Assembly: GCA_900095095.1 (NCBI GenBank)
Contig: FMBT01000384.1
Span: 62,001 to 126,000, forward strand
Source of the DNA: Fragilariopsis cylindrus CCMP1102
Lineage: Eukaryota; Bacillariophyta; Bacillariophyceae; Bacillariales; Bacillariaceae
Reading direction: 5' to 3'
Length of the DNA: 64,000 bases
Below, piece after piece: positions 21,914-31,951 of this stretch; the first letter of the stretch is position 1, and each line of letters begins with the position of its first letter. A program made the translations under genes and the position numbers. The notes under the pieces are model-generated. The model saw only the letters and a program-made list of their open reading frames with translations, was not told the DNA's origin and did not search any database.

Positions 21914-23470
21914 CTAAAGGCAATCATCGTAAACCTCTCCCAATGTCCGAAAAATGCTACTTAGTATCGACTCGGCATCGTCGTCATCGTCGTCGTTATC
22001 GCTGGTATAAGGTTTTTGTGACAGATGAGCCGATAACGATGTCATCACTGTACCAACATCACCTAGTTGACGCGAGTGCGATGTATACTCGTAGTGCTTG
22101 TTGCAAGAAAGAGAGTGATTGATGCGACTCCTTGTAGACAAAGTTCTTCGGGCAGTGATTATTCTTTTCCTTGGTAGCAATTGAGGAGTAGTCTCGGGCA
22201 TCGTCGTTGCTGACTCAGCAATCGAATCTATTGATCTTGTGCCATCATCTCTTCTGCTACTGTGTTCTCTAGAAGTAGTAGTCTTGGGTATCGTCGTTAC
22301 TGATTGAGCTATTGGATCTGTTGATTTTTTATTGCTGCGAGAATGAGAGCGACTCCTTGTAGACAAACTTCTTCGGGCAGTGATTATTCTTTTCCTTGAT
22401 AGCAATTGAGGAGTAGTCTCGGATATCGTCGTTGCTGACTCAGCAATCGAATCTATTGATCTTGTGCCATCATCTCTTCTGCTACTGTGTTCTCTAGAAG
22501 TAGTAGTCTTGGGTATTGTCGTTACTGATTGAGCTATTGGGTCTATTGATTTTTTATTGCTACGAGAAAGAGAGTGACTCCTTGTAGACAAAGTTCTTCG
22601 GGCAGTGATTATTCTTTTCCTGGATAGCAATCGAGGAGTAGTCTCGGGCATCGTCGCTGCTGATTCAGCAATCGAATTTACTGATCTTGTGTCATCATCT
22701 CTTCCGCTACTATGTTTTCTAGAAGTAGTAGTCTTGGGTTGAGCTTTCGGGTCTTTTGATTTTATGCGATGGTTTCTTCTGTTCTTAATATATGCAGATG
22801 GTAATATCTCATCCGATGCATCAGCAGAGTGATTGTTACTAGAAAGAGAGTTAGTCCTGGGTATCGCCGTTACTGATCGAGCTTTTGATTTTGTGCGATG
22901 TTTCCTCCTTTTTCTAACGTATGGAGATGGTAATATTTTATCCGATGCATCAGTAGAGTGATTGCTGCTAGAAAGAGAGTTAGTCTTGGGTATCGTCGTT
23001 ACTGATTGAGCTATCGGGTCTTCTGATTTTGTGCGATGTTCTCTTCTTTTTTTAATGTACGGAGATGGTAATATCTCATCCGATGCATCAGCAGAGTGAT
23101 TGCTGCTAGAAAGAGTCTCATCCGATGCATCAGCAGAGTGATTGCTTCTTGAAAGAGAGTGAGTCTTGGGTGTCGTCGTTACTGGTTGAGCTATCGGGTC
23201 TTTTGATTTTGTGCGATGTTTCCTTCTGTTTTCAATGTACGGAGATGACAATTTTCCATCGATTGTTCGGCATAGCGCATCAGTGTGTGATCTCGCACTA
23301 TTCACGCTGCTTTTACTTTCTTTCCTGCTGTCTGTCTTTCTACTACTACTACCACTCCGAGAAATTCGAGAACCAGTAGGCTGCAAATGCGTTAGGTAGT
23401 CATCGTCGTCGTCATCGTCATGCAGACTTCGTTTAAGCAGGTCACGCCGTTCAATTCGTTCTTTATCCAC
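21914..23470 (-). CDS. Ser/Arg/Thr-rich protein made of two tandem repeat families
   Basis: About 518 codons are open, highly charged and disordered. Two repeat families follow each other. The first, about 45 residues, four copies, contains SPYIKKRRxHRTKSKDPIAQ, VTTIPKTNSLSSSNHSADAS and DEILP. The second, about 75 residues, three copies, contains TTTSREHSSRRDDGTRSIDS, IAESATTMPETTPQLLSRKR and IITARRxLSTRSRS. Both end in the shared DPIAQSVTTIPKT element, so the second probably grew from the first. A poly-Asp block is near each end and the C terminus is AESILSSIFRTLGEVYDDC. The frame has no ATG upstream of the repeats (the frame begins at a GTG, 23468-23470, and stays open to a stop near 23557). 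One possible start is a short exon ATGTATATCACAAAG at about 23631-23645 followed by GTAAAA, spliced in phase 0 to the TAG acceptor near 23555; this is speculative. SR-like composition hints at a nuclear or RNA role only loosely. Confidence 0.6.
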   Translation of the reverse strand: MDKERIERRDLLKRSLHDDDDDDDYLTHLQPTGSRISRSGSSSRKTDSRKESKSSVNSARSHTDALCRTIDGKLSSPYIENRRKHRTKSKDPIAQPVTTTPKTHSLSRSNHSADASDETLSSSNHSADASDEILPSPYIKKRREHRTKSEDPIAQSVTTIPKTNSLSSSNHSTDASDKILPSPYVRKRRKHRTKSKARSVTAIPRTNSLSSNNHSADASDEILPSAYIKNRRNHRIKSKDPKAQPKTTTSRKHSSGRDDDTRSVNSIAESAATMPETTPRLLSRKRIITARRTLSTRSHSLSRSNKKSIDPIAQSVTTIPKTTTSREHSSRRDDGTRSIDSIAESATTISETTPQLLSRKRIITARRSLSTRSRSHSRSNKKSTDPIAQSVTTIPKTTTSREHSSRRDDGTRSIDSIAESATTMPETTPQLLPRKRIITARRTLSTRSRINHSLSCNKHYEYTSHSRQLGDVGTVMTSLSAHLSQKPYTSDNDDDDDDAESILSSIFRTLGEVYDDCL

Positions 23471-23568
23471 ATAATTTAAATAGGATTTGTTTCTTTTCTG
23501 CTGCTCGCAAAACGAGGACGAATAGAAGCCAACATGAAGCTAGTTGTGTTGAAATGATTTGATTACAA

Positions 23569-23655
23569 GCGCCTATTTCTATAGAATATATGTCTTACTT
23601 TGACTTTGTGTCCTTATTTTACCTTTGTGATATACATTATATTCCTAAATTATGA
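23569..23655. repeat. Dispersed ~85-bp sequence, second copy at 2984-3070
   Basis: Both copies share CTATTTCTATAGAAT, then a T-rich stretch, then CCTTATTTTACCTTT and ATACATTxTATTC in the same order. Each lies just upstream of a minus-strand open frame that lacks its own ATG. On the minus strand the shared part reads ATG-TAT-A..., then AAxG followed by GTAAAATAAGGA. Confidence 0.6.
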
Positions 23656-23844
23656 GAGCATAGTGTTCTAATTCAGTGTTCTCTTTCGTTTCTTCTCACA
23701 TGTTACTGTGAAGCGAGGCACGCGTCATTCCTTGTTCTTTGCTTTCTTATTAAGTAAAAAGCGATAGCTCTAGTCGTGAACTTTGATTGTGGCGCGTATA
23801 TTCTTATTCTTTCATTCGTGCTATCAAGTTGTACTATTCTTGTC

Positions 23845-23942
23845 GTATTGTTTGTATCGGACTTATACTTTAAGTAGAAGTCCGATACAAACAATACAAT
23901 TTTGTTCACAAGTAGAAGTCCGATACAAACAATACAATTTTG
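23845..23942. repeat. 20-bp perfect inverted repeat plus 33-bp direct repeat
   Basis: Arms 23845-23864 (GTATTGTTTGTATCGGACTT) and 23878-23897 are exact reverse complements with a 13-bp spacer. The 33-bp unit holding the right arm (23872-23904) is repeated exactly at 23910-23942. Confidence 0.92.
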
Positions 23943-24370
23943 GTTCAGCTCACTTGAATAGTGTTAGGTTTATTCTCCATTATTACACAGATCTAGTCTT
24001 GATCTACTTCAAAGTAATCTTGGTTTGTCTATGTAGCGCGACTACCAGGTCTTGATAGTACTTTTATATACGTTAACGTTATACATATTCAATCGTAAAA
24101 TAGATCTCGCTTTATCAAATCTGTTGATCTATTTTCCTATACTATTTAGCACACTGTACACCTTTGTTAACAAGAACAACGAAATGAAAGTTTGAAAGTA
24201 TATTAAGATGGCAGAAGCGTTATCTCCTGCAGCTTTGGAATACAAGCAGCCGTTTAAACCAAAATATTTAGCGAAACATCATTATAGGAATTTAATTTAT
24301 CATGTTACTAACACAGATACTACTATAATACCTGTATTACAGGTAGTACAATTGAAGAAATGTTATGCTG

Positions 24371-24910
24371 TTAAGAATAATTTGCACCTATTGTTGCACA
24401 ACCCATAAATATAGATCCCATAATGCTAGTTATACCCATAATTGATCCTAAAAATATCAATTCATACCACTTTCTACTAGTAGTAGTAGTAGTAGTGTAT
24501 GTTGCACTAGTACCATCAGTCGTAGTACCTCCAAAGTATTGCAGAATGACAAAACGTCCAATTTGAAATGATGATGTTATTTATACCAGCATATGGACCA
24601 GTATTATTTATTGTATAATAAATAATGTTGGATTCGTTGTTGTCTTGTGTATTAGAATTTAAAAAATGCAATGCTAATAAACCAGAATATGGAAATACAT
24701 TTATTATTATAAATAAAACATTGATAATGCACAACCACATAATCCTATCATTGACCGCGTATAGTGCTGATTACTATTACGTAGTGTACTTGTATTTTTA
24801 CTGTTAGTCCTACTACTACTACTTATAATATTATCATTCCCTTCATCTTCTTCTTTACTATTATTAGTAAGACGACAATCTCCTTCAAGTAATAGCGCTT
24901 CAATGCTCAT
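24371..24910 (-). pseudogene. 5' fragment of a major facilitator (MFS) transporter, decayed
   Basis: ATG at 24908-24910 opens MSIEALLLEGDCRLTNNSKE..., an N-terminal pattern I associate with diatom MFS proteins, followed by STLRNSNQHYTRSMIGLCG. The first membrane region continues in a second frame (INVLFIIINVFPYSGLLALH, FLN...NNTGPYAG) and the second in a third frame (SSFQIGRFVILQYFGG, KWYELIFLGSIMGITSIMGS, IFMGCATIGANYS, then a stop at 24371). At least two frame changes are needed and ten or so membrane helices are missing downstream. PYSGLLALHFLN and SSFQIGR correspond to the TM1 end and TM2 start of the zinc-induced-facilitator-like group. Confidence 0.65.
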
Positions 24911-25253
24911 TCGTGCGTTCGAAAGTTGTGCTGTTACGTGTACAGTACAGTACGCAAAGTTATTCACGCTTCTTTCACTCAAAGTTGGTGTGTTTCTTTG
25001 TGCTTTTACATCTTTTCAAATATAAAGAAATCTTTTGTTTGTTTGTTTTGTTCTTGTTCGCGCGAAGCGAGAATCTTTGATGTATTTTCGCACGAATTAT
25101 CATTCGTGCGAAAGTTGTGCTGTTACGTGTACTGCACGCTTGCTTTCACTCAGTTGGATGTGTTTCTTGTGCTTTTTATTTTGATACTAGATCTTTTCAA
25201 ATCAAAGAGGGAAATCTTTTGTTTCTTTGTTCTTGTTTGCGCGAAGCGACGCT
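24908..25253. repeat. Tandem duplication of the region upstream of the MFS fragment
   Basis: Units 24908-25073 and 25101-25253 share CATTCGTGCG, CGAAAGTTGTGCTGTTACGT, TTTCACTCA, GTGTTTCTT, TCTTTTCAAAT, AAATCTTTTGTTT, GTTCTTGTT and GCGCGAAGCGA. The period is about 193 bp. Confidence 0.9.
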
Positions 25254-25489
25254 CGTACTGTACATGTAACTTTTTACTATGTCCTAAGCAACCCAACATA
25301 ACGAACAGAAGTGCTGTAACAAAACACAACGACAACAACATCAAATGCATACTGTAGACTACAGTAAATATGAAGTAAAAGCCGGAGGAGGACGGAAGAG
25401 AGAGAGTTCTTCTTCTTACTATTAATATTATTATTATAAAGAACCAAGCATAATATCATCAGACGAAGAAAAAAGAAAAGAAAAGAAAA

Positions 25490-26275
25490 ATGAAATTTCA
25501 ATTTTTATGTCGTCGTCGTCGTCGTCGTAGTATGACAAATTTTAAAGATATTAGTACAATTATTATTATTCTATTAATATTTGTATTTATATTATTATTA
25601 TTATTTGTTGGTTTTCATCAACAACATCTTCAACAATCCACATCTCCAAGTTCATCACCTATTACTGGTAGAATTTTACCTCCTGTAATTATTGCTTCTG
25701 ATGATGAAGATGATGAGGATCCTCCAAGTGTCTCACCGACAGTAGCGTCACCAATAGGTACTGTCCCATCTGATTTTCTTAGTCTTGACGAGCCTAGTCT
25801 TACACCAACAGTAGTGTCACCACCAAGTTTAATGCCAAGTAGTGGCTTACCTAGTGAAAGTCCTACAATATTATTTGTTTGTAGTGTAAATTTTACACTG
25901 GTACTATTAACAGACAAGTATCCTGTTGAAACATCATGGTCTTTAACAAATATAGTTACAAATGAAGTTATTGGTGAAGGATCGGGATATCAGAATGATA
26001 ATGAGGAGTATGTGGAGTTGGTGGAATGTTTATTTTTTAATAATTGTTATGTCTTTGAAATACTGGACAAATGGGAGGATGGTATATGCTGTGATAATGG
26101 ATCCGGTAGTTATGCAGGGTTTTTGACAACATACGACGAGGATGACGATGAGTCAGCAATAGCAATAGATTTACCCATCCCTGGTTTAAATGATGGTGCA
26201 TTTTTTACTGATACCGAACGACATACATTCTGTCTTGATGAAGATGGTATATTACTCGTGGAAGGATTTGATTAG
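25490..26275 (+). CDS. Type II membrane protein with diatom 'DGICC' extracytoplasmic domain
   Basis: A 261-residue, intronless protein from ATG 25490 (preceded by AAAAGAAAAG repeats). An arginine block (CRRRRRRS) precedes one long membrane segment at about residues 21-43 (IIIILLIFVFILLLLFVGF), then a Ser/Pro-rich linker, then a C-terminal domain with VNFTLVLLTDKYPVETSWSL, GEGSGYQ, CLFFNNCYVFEI and KWEDGICCDNGSGSYAGF. That TDKYPxETSW...GDGICC pattern is a common diatom secreted module; here the G of GDGICC is replaced by E (WEDGICC). Role unknown. The four cysteines shown probably form disulfides. Confidence 0.8.
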   Translation: MKFQFLCRRRRRRSMTNFKDISTIIIILLIFVFILLLLFVGFHQQHLQQSTSPSSSPITGRILPPVIIASDDEDDEDPPSVSPTVASPIGTVPSDFLSLDEPSLTPTVVSPPSLMPSSGLPSESPTILFVCSVNFTLVLLTDKYPVETSWSLTNIVTNEVIGEGSGYQNDNEEYVELVECLFFNNCYVFEILDKWEDGICCDNGSGSYAGFLTTYDEDDDESAIAIDLPIPGLNDGAFFTDTERHTFCLDEDGILLVEGFD

Positions 26276-27246
26276 GACGCAATTAATCAATCCCAATCAA
26301 ATAAATAGTCGACCATCGTTACCATCCCCATACCGGAAGATGTTATCGCAGAGGTGCTATATATAGTTCGCGGCATGAGAAATCGCATACGTCACGGCCA
26401 TCACCAGCATCTCTGTACTATTCATTATGATATACGATAACGGTGCATTGACCGCGTTCTTGGTACAGCATATATACCCAGGTTAATCATCGTTTTCAAT
26501 ACCTCCGCTGCTACGACCAATACTTCGTTAACATTATATCTTTCTTTCTTGATACCTTCACTGTACCGACGCATGCATGATCGTGTACATCGATGTCATG
26601 ATCGACACAACTCAAAACAAGAAACGCACATTTGGTTGATGGTGTTGTTGTCAATCGACGTCATCGTCTTCGTCGTCGTCATGCCGTAAGAATCATCATC
26701 CTCCATTGTAGTGATACCCTTCTTCGAATCGTGATATGATTCTTCTTCTTCTTGTAGTAGAGCAATGGTTTCCCCTGCATGGTAAACTATTGTTGTCATA
26801 TCGATCCCGGAATTTGAATTCCTAGTAAAGATTGTGAAAGTGTGACGCACACTTCTTTTACGATGCATATATACATATCCCAACAACCGTCGCTCGGTGG
26901 ATGGTTGTGTGTGTGTGTTCATTAAATCGTGCTACTTTCGGAAAATCCAACGATACGGGTATAAGGGAGACGAACGATCAAATCATCTATATGAAATATT
27001 AGATACGGAATGATACATACCTCGGATGATATAACAAGATGCAAACTGGTTTTCATAGTAATCACAAATTAATTAGTTAATTATTTTAATTATACAAATA
27101 GTAAGTAGTAGGGATATGAGTAATGCGTATTCCAAATAAAGTGTTACTGTGAATGATTATGATAATGTACGCAGATGTTGATTGGACGGAGGCGGCGGAT
27201 GTCGTTCGTGCTTCTGCTTCTTCGTCTTCATCTTGCTTTTTTAATT
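26276..27246. other. Intergenic region with one doubtful small gene
   Basis: Apart from the small minus-strand frame at 26596-26922 I see no gene, RNA or repeat of note. Confidence 0.5.
26596..26922 (-). CDS. Small hypothetical protein
   Basis: A 108-codon frame from ATG 26920-26922. The middle (LLGYVYMHRKRSVRHTFTIF) is basic and the rest acidic and Thr-rich (ALLQEEEESYHDSKKG). It includes four cysteine or histidine residues near the end but no family signature. It may be chance. Confidence 0.3.
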   Translation of the reverse strand: MNTHTQPSTERRLLGYVYMHRKRSVRHTFTIFTRNSNSGIDMTTIVYHAGETIALLQEEEESYHDSKKGITTMEDDDSYGMTTTKTMTSIDNNTINQMCVSCFELCRS

Positions 27247-28164
27247 TTAAATACTTCCACCACATGTTCCAATAGGACGACAATAATGTGATAGACAATC
27301 CTTGTTTTGGCCACAATAATCACCATGTACTCCTCTATATAAAAAGAATAGAAAATAGGCATGCTGTGTAAGAGATTTCATATTACGAGTGATAGTAGGA
27401 GGTTGTATCAAACAGAATCAAAAAAGCGAGAAGACAACATTTTGGTCTAATAAATAATAGTATATAGTCTGCAGTACTCACCGTTGACACTTGCCATTGC
27501 GACAAACGGCATGCGGTGGATCCAATCTAGTTTGGATGACACAATCGGAAGTTTGTCCACAGAGTGCACCCGGTTGTCCCGACTGGCACTTATCCTCGCG
27601 ACAGACGGGGTGATTCAATCCAGTTTGGACGACACAATCGGAAGTTTGTCCGCAGAGTGCACCCGGTTGTCCCGACTGGCACTGCGCATCGCCCCCCCCA
27701 AAACGACAGACGGAATGATCCAATCCCTTCGGGATCACACAGTCGGATGTTTCATCGCAGTATTCACCGGGTTGTCCCGACTGACACCAGCAAGCCTTAT
27801 GATCCGAAGAAGAGCAAAAACAAAAAGCCGGTTGACTCAGATCGGGAGGAATGATGCAATTATTGGGATGGTCATAACACCATCCATCAATCGGGATCAA
27901 AGCATCATCACGAGCGCGATGACTGCCGGTAGGGAGTAATTCATCATCAAGGGTAGGGAGTAATTCATCATCAAACATCGCCATATCAATCGAGATCAAG
28001 GCATCATCACGAGCGCGATGACTGTCCCAATATTCTCCAACGTAGAAAAATAGTCCGAGAAGAATGATGGTGCTTAATACAGTCACTACAGGATATACAA
28101 ATCCTTTCTTCTGTTTCCCAACGTTGTCGTTAGAAGAGGCGATGAGGGATTGGTTCTCGTCCAT
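27247..28164 (-). CDS. Type II membrane protein with Cys-rich tandem repeats
   Basis: Exons 27482-28164 and 27247-27334 are joined over a 147-bp GT-AG intron (donor GTGAGT, acceptor TATATAG), phase 2; the join reads GKCQR|GVHGDYC. ATG is at 28162-28164. A cytosolic start is followed by one membrane segment (VYPVVTVLSTIILLGLFFYV, about residues 24-43), a duplicated acidic linker (SHRARDDALI, FDDELLPTLDDELLPT), then four to five repeats of about 33 residues with the pattern CQSGQPGxxCxxTSDCVxxxGLxxxVC. The second exon adds the final, more diverged repeat (GDYCGQNKDCLSHYCRPIGT). The repeats resemble dickkopf-like disulfide modules. Likely surface or endomembrane; function unknown. Confidence 0.82.
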
Positions 28165-29726
28165 GATGAGGTTGAATGAATAGTATATCTATAGTATGTT
28201 GGGAAAGGTATTATATGAGCTCTTTTGGTTTAGACCCGTAATCAATTTTATGTGTGATGATTTTGTAATCAAAAACTAACAACAAAAATACATGAAAGGG
28301 GGAAGAACAAGAATTGTTCATGATGTGTATTACAATTGTACGTCTTATGTACTAGATGCAATTTTTAGATCCAAATACAGATTAGCGCTTCTTCTCTGCA
28401 AAGAAGGTTCCGTCAGGATGAAAGACTGATAGTACAAAGACGGAGTTTGTATTCATATTCCACCGAGGAAAAAGCATGAGAAGAAGTGTGGTATAATATT
28501 ATGGTAAATACATGCATACAAAGAACGTGGAAATGGAGAGAGAACACGAGGACAATGAAAGCAATTGTAGTAAGTACACAGAAAGCAATTGTAATAAGTA
28601 CACAGTCAAGTAATGTTCTTACAGTACTTACATCTTGTATTGTATTGTCTTTTTCGTTTACATTTAGATGCTTGAAAGCATAATTATTTACGCGGAATAT
28701 TCTTATGTGTTTTGGAATATTCTTTGCTATTTTAATTACAGGGCCTTTCAGTCGAATATTAAAAAATAAAAATTTAAACACGACTGATTTCTTAGCTAAA
28801 TTAGTTTCTTTTTAAAACTAACGGAAGGTTCAGTGTAGCTATTACGGTATCTTCACGGACGCCGGTCAAGCCTGCAAAAATTTATACATACGTTTGAAAA
28901 CAAAAAGATCATAATAATAGTATTATTCGAAATACGAATATACTATCATTGATCTTCGGATATAGAAGATGCATCACTATATAGCTCAGCTAAAAGCTAG
29001 CTAGAGGAAACCTCTGGTAATAATATCGCCGAGGCCTATCCCGAGAGGACCGACACTAACAAGCATTGCACCGTAACCGAAACACAAATCATAAAGTCCC
29101 GCGTGGAAAGAAGTATTACCGTAGTGGCCCGCCACAAGAATTTCTCAATGCTACCCCCAATTGTATCACTTGCCGTGTGCCTGTGATCGCTCCTTGGTTT
29201 GTTGTTGACTGTTGCTTGCTGCCATCAGTGTTTGTCGCTTCGTTGCTTCCTAAAAAATATTAAAAATTCAATTATTTTTAAAAATATTTTCCCTTTTTTT
29301 CTGTTCAATCGAAATTACCCCGAATCATAATTTCCCCCTCTTACAAGTATCACATTCACGATCAAAAGCGCGCCACATATGCCACATCATCTTTTCTCTT
29401 TCTTCACCAAAAAATGAGCAAATAAATAATGAGCATTAAACATTAAAATCATTAATCCAATGTACAGTACAGTACTGACTGAAATAGGCACGACACATAA
29501 CAATAAGAACTCGACAGTAGTTCCAGGGAGAGGTAGCAAGGATTCATTCAACTAGCTTCTCGGTCCTTTCACTCTGTAACGCATGTAAGTTGTTGTTGTG
29601 GTTGTAAGTTAAAAATCGATCGATTCAATTTCAATCAGAGAAAAATAATAAATTCGATTGATTGATTGATTGATTGATCCACTGTATATACGATAATAGT
29701 AATAATAATAAAATAATAATAATAAT
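28165..29726. other. Intergenic region with a small TIR element
   Basis: Contains a 24-bp tandem duplication (28559-28606, AAAGCAATTGTARTAAGTAC), a MITE-like element (28741-28831), a short perfect stem AGAGG-AAA-CCTCT (29003-29015) and a TTGA array (29657-29678). No coding sequence convinces. Confidence 0.55.
28741..28831. mobile_element. MITE-like element, degenerate copy
   Basis: Begins GGGCCTTTCAGT and ends AAAACTAACGGAAGGTTC. The right end is the same as the right end of the element at 42678-42750 (AAAACTAACGGAAGG) and both are preceded on the left by a TTACA motif. AT-rich interior with no frame. Confidence 0.5.
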
Positions 29727-30583
29727 ATGCTATTGGAAGTAATCGCCACAATTGTCAACGGTGGCGGCAGCAGTAATAGACCGTTACCATCAGTGATTCG
29801 TGAACAGTTAATAATGGATGAGGATAAGGAGACAATTCGCACCCTTCACCATACTATTCAAAGAAAGGCAAGACAACGGCTCATAATCGGTCGTAGTCGT
29901 AATAGTCGTGTCAATGACAATGAAAATGAAGATGAAAATGAAAATGAAAGTGAGATAAGTGGTGGCAGTCGCGACGACGTCATTATACCGGTACAAGTAC
30001 CGGATGATGCTACTGTAGTATTGCAACAGGATGTGAAGGCACGGCTCTCTGTTGACGGCACGGCTCTTCGGGCTGACGACGATGCACCAATCGCGTCACT
30101 GCGTCATACTATTACTACTACTACTCATAATAATAATATTGACGATTCCAATAATAATAATGCTTCTGTTGATGTCGTCGTGGATTGTCAGCTGACAATA
30201 TTGGAGGCTCCTCCTCTGCCTACTTTGACAACAAGGCTACTATTACCACGGTTACTCCAACTCGTTCCCTTGTGGGGACCGGAGGAGGGTGGAACACTGA
30301 TTCGTCTCCATGGTGAAGGATTATTTTCTCAATCACTACCACTACTGCAAACAATGGCGGGTGAAGCAGCAGCAGCCGATTCTACTACTTCTAGTAGTAG
30401 TAATAATAATAATAATAATAATAATAGTAATGATCGTGGGGTGCCACACGTACGATTTGGATCCGTGTCGGTACCATGTGAACGCATCAATGACACGACA
30501 TTGTGCTGTCTATCGCCACCACATCCTCCCGGGATTGTCAAGGTTTCATTAGTGCGTTGTAGACATATTTCTCACAGCAACAA

Positions 30584-30615
<32 letters not shown>

Positions 30616-30863
30616 GTAATCTCACCGGCAATAATAATAGAATAATACTAGAGGAGGATGACGACGACGAGGAACTACAGGACGAGACGACGTTTGAATA
30701 TGTACGGATGGGAGCGGCCTTTGATGCGATCTTTGCTACCACGAATAGCTACTGTCCACTGCGTAGTCGTCAAAAACAAGATCATACTGATAATAATGGT
30801 GTTCTTGACAATAATAATAATGACGACGATGACGACGACGACGATAATGGTTTTACTGGATGA
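29727..30863 (+). CDS. IPT/TIG-domain protein with N- and D-rich tracts
   Basis: A 378-residue intronless frame from ATG 29727. An acidic NENEDENENE block (about 65-75) is followed by an immunoglobulin-like IPT/TIG domain at about residues 170-275: LLQLVPLWGPEEGGTLIRLH, GEGLFSQS, then after a Ser/Asn insertion VRFGSVSVPCERINDTTLCC, LSPPHPPGIVKVSLVRC. Further Asn and Asp tracts follow. TIG domains occur in cell-surface receptors and in transcription factors; no DNA-binding domain, signal peptide or membrane span is visible, so location is open. The Asn/Asp tracts match trinucleotide microsatellites in the DNA. Confidence 0.7.
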
Positions 30864-31629
30864 TAAATAATGCAGTTGCCAAGAAAAAGATTTGAATGAA
30901 ACAAAAAGAATGTGAGTTCCCACCAAAATATATATTTACTATTCCACGAATAATCAAAATAATAGTTGCTGTACGTACCCATAAATTAATACACCCTTCT
31001 AGTATACTCTAGTTCTGTCCTCGATAGTATTCATAATACAATGATTGGCATGCACTGGTAGAACAACAAATAAAAATGTAGTTCACCACTTTTAATTATT
31101 TGTCATCTTGTTATCTGTGAGTGTGCAGCGATAGTATAAGTCATATAATATATTCTCCTTTTCCCTTCCAAACCTCTTTTCTACGTCCTTTAGAGGAGGA
31201 AGAACCAATTCTCTTTACTATATTGCAGTTACGACTACAGAACTACAGTAGCTAGCTAGTCTGCAGTAGTCGTACTTCCGTCCGTAACGATACTAATGTT
31301 GTTAAGCGATTGGAACGAAGGGATGAATGAATCTAGAAAATCAATCATCAATCGATTGAATGAATGAATCGAATGAATCGAATCTACAGTACTGTCGCTA
31401 GTACAGAAAGTTTGGTCGTCGGACGGACGTGTACACAATTTTAGTCGAATGAATCGAATCAATCGAATCAATCAATCAATCAGTCAAAATCCTAATCAAA
31501 TAACAAATAAATAATCTTTCACAAAGTAAATCGATCGGCAACGTTACCGATAAGCAGATAAGCTGTATTAACCGAAAAGAGCAGCTAAAAATCTGATCTG
31601 ATCTGATCGATTGTATTTATACCCTGTGT
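30864..31629. other. Intergenic region upstream of the adenylation-ankyrin gene
   Basis: Contains GAATGAATC and TCAATCAA arrays (31323-31490) and CAGTACTG palindromes. No gene seen. Confidence 0.5.
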
Positions 31630-31917
31630 ATGCTAGAGTGTACAGTACAAGTTATTTTTAAGAAAGAAATAATGACGACATCACCGTCATCATCATCACC
31701 GTCATCACCGTCATCATCGTCATTTACTTCTGATAATTTTCATTCCCATTCCCATTCTAATTGGACGGATCGTACCGCTATATGTTGGAAGAAGAATGAT
31801 AATAAGAAGAATGACAAGAATAATAATAACTGCTATTGGAGTAAAGAAATAATTGATCTATTTCGTCCATTTATTGCTGCTGATGACAATGACAATGACA
31901 ACGACAATGACAACAAA

Positions 31918-31951
<34 letters not shown>

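Larger units (their letters stand above)
23471..24370. other. Intergenic region with a palindrome and 33-bp direct repeats
   Basis: Contains DNA similar to 2984-3070 (at 23569-23655), the hairpin and direct repeats at 23845-23942, and no credible gene. Confidence 0.55.

Noticed and set aside
24208-24408. 66-codon + frame
   Set aside because: Overlaps the end of the MFS remnant on the other strand and has no signature.
28413-28781. 122-codon minus-strand frame
   Set aside because: It overlaps the MITE-like element and a 24-bp tandem duplication.
28985-29060. Possible structured RNA (AGAGG-AAA-CCTCT stem and GC-rich neighbour)
   Set aside because: It fits no tRNA, snRNA or snoRNA pattern I know; single short stem.
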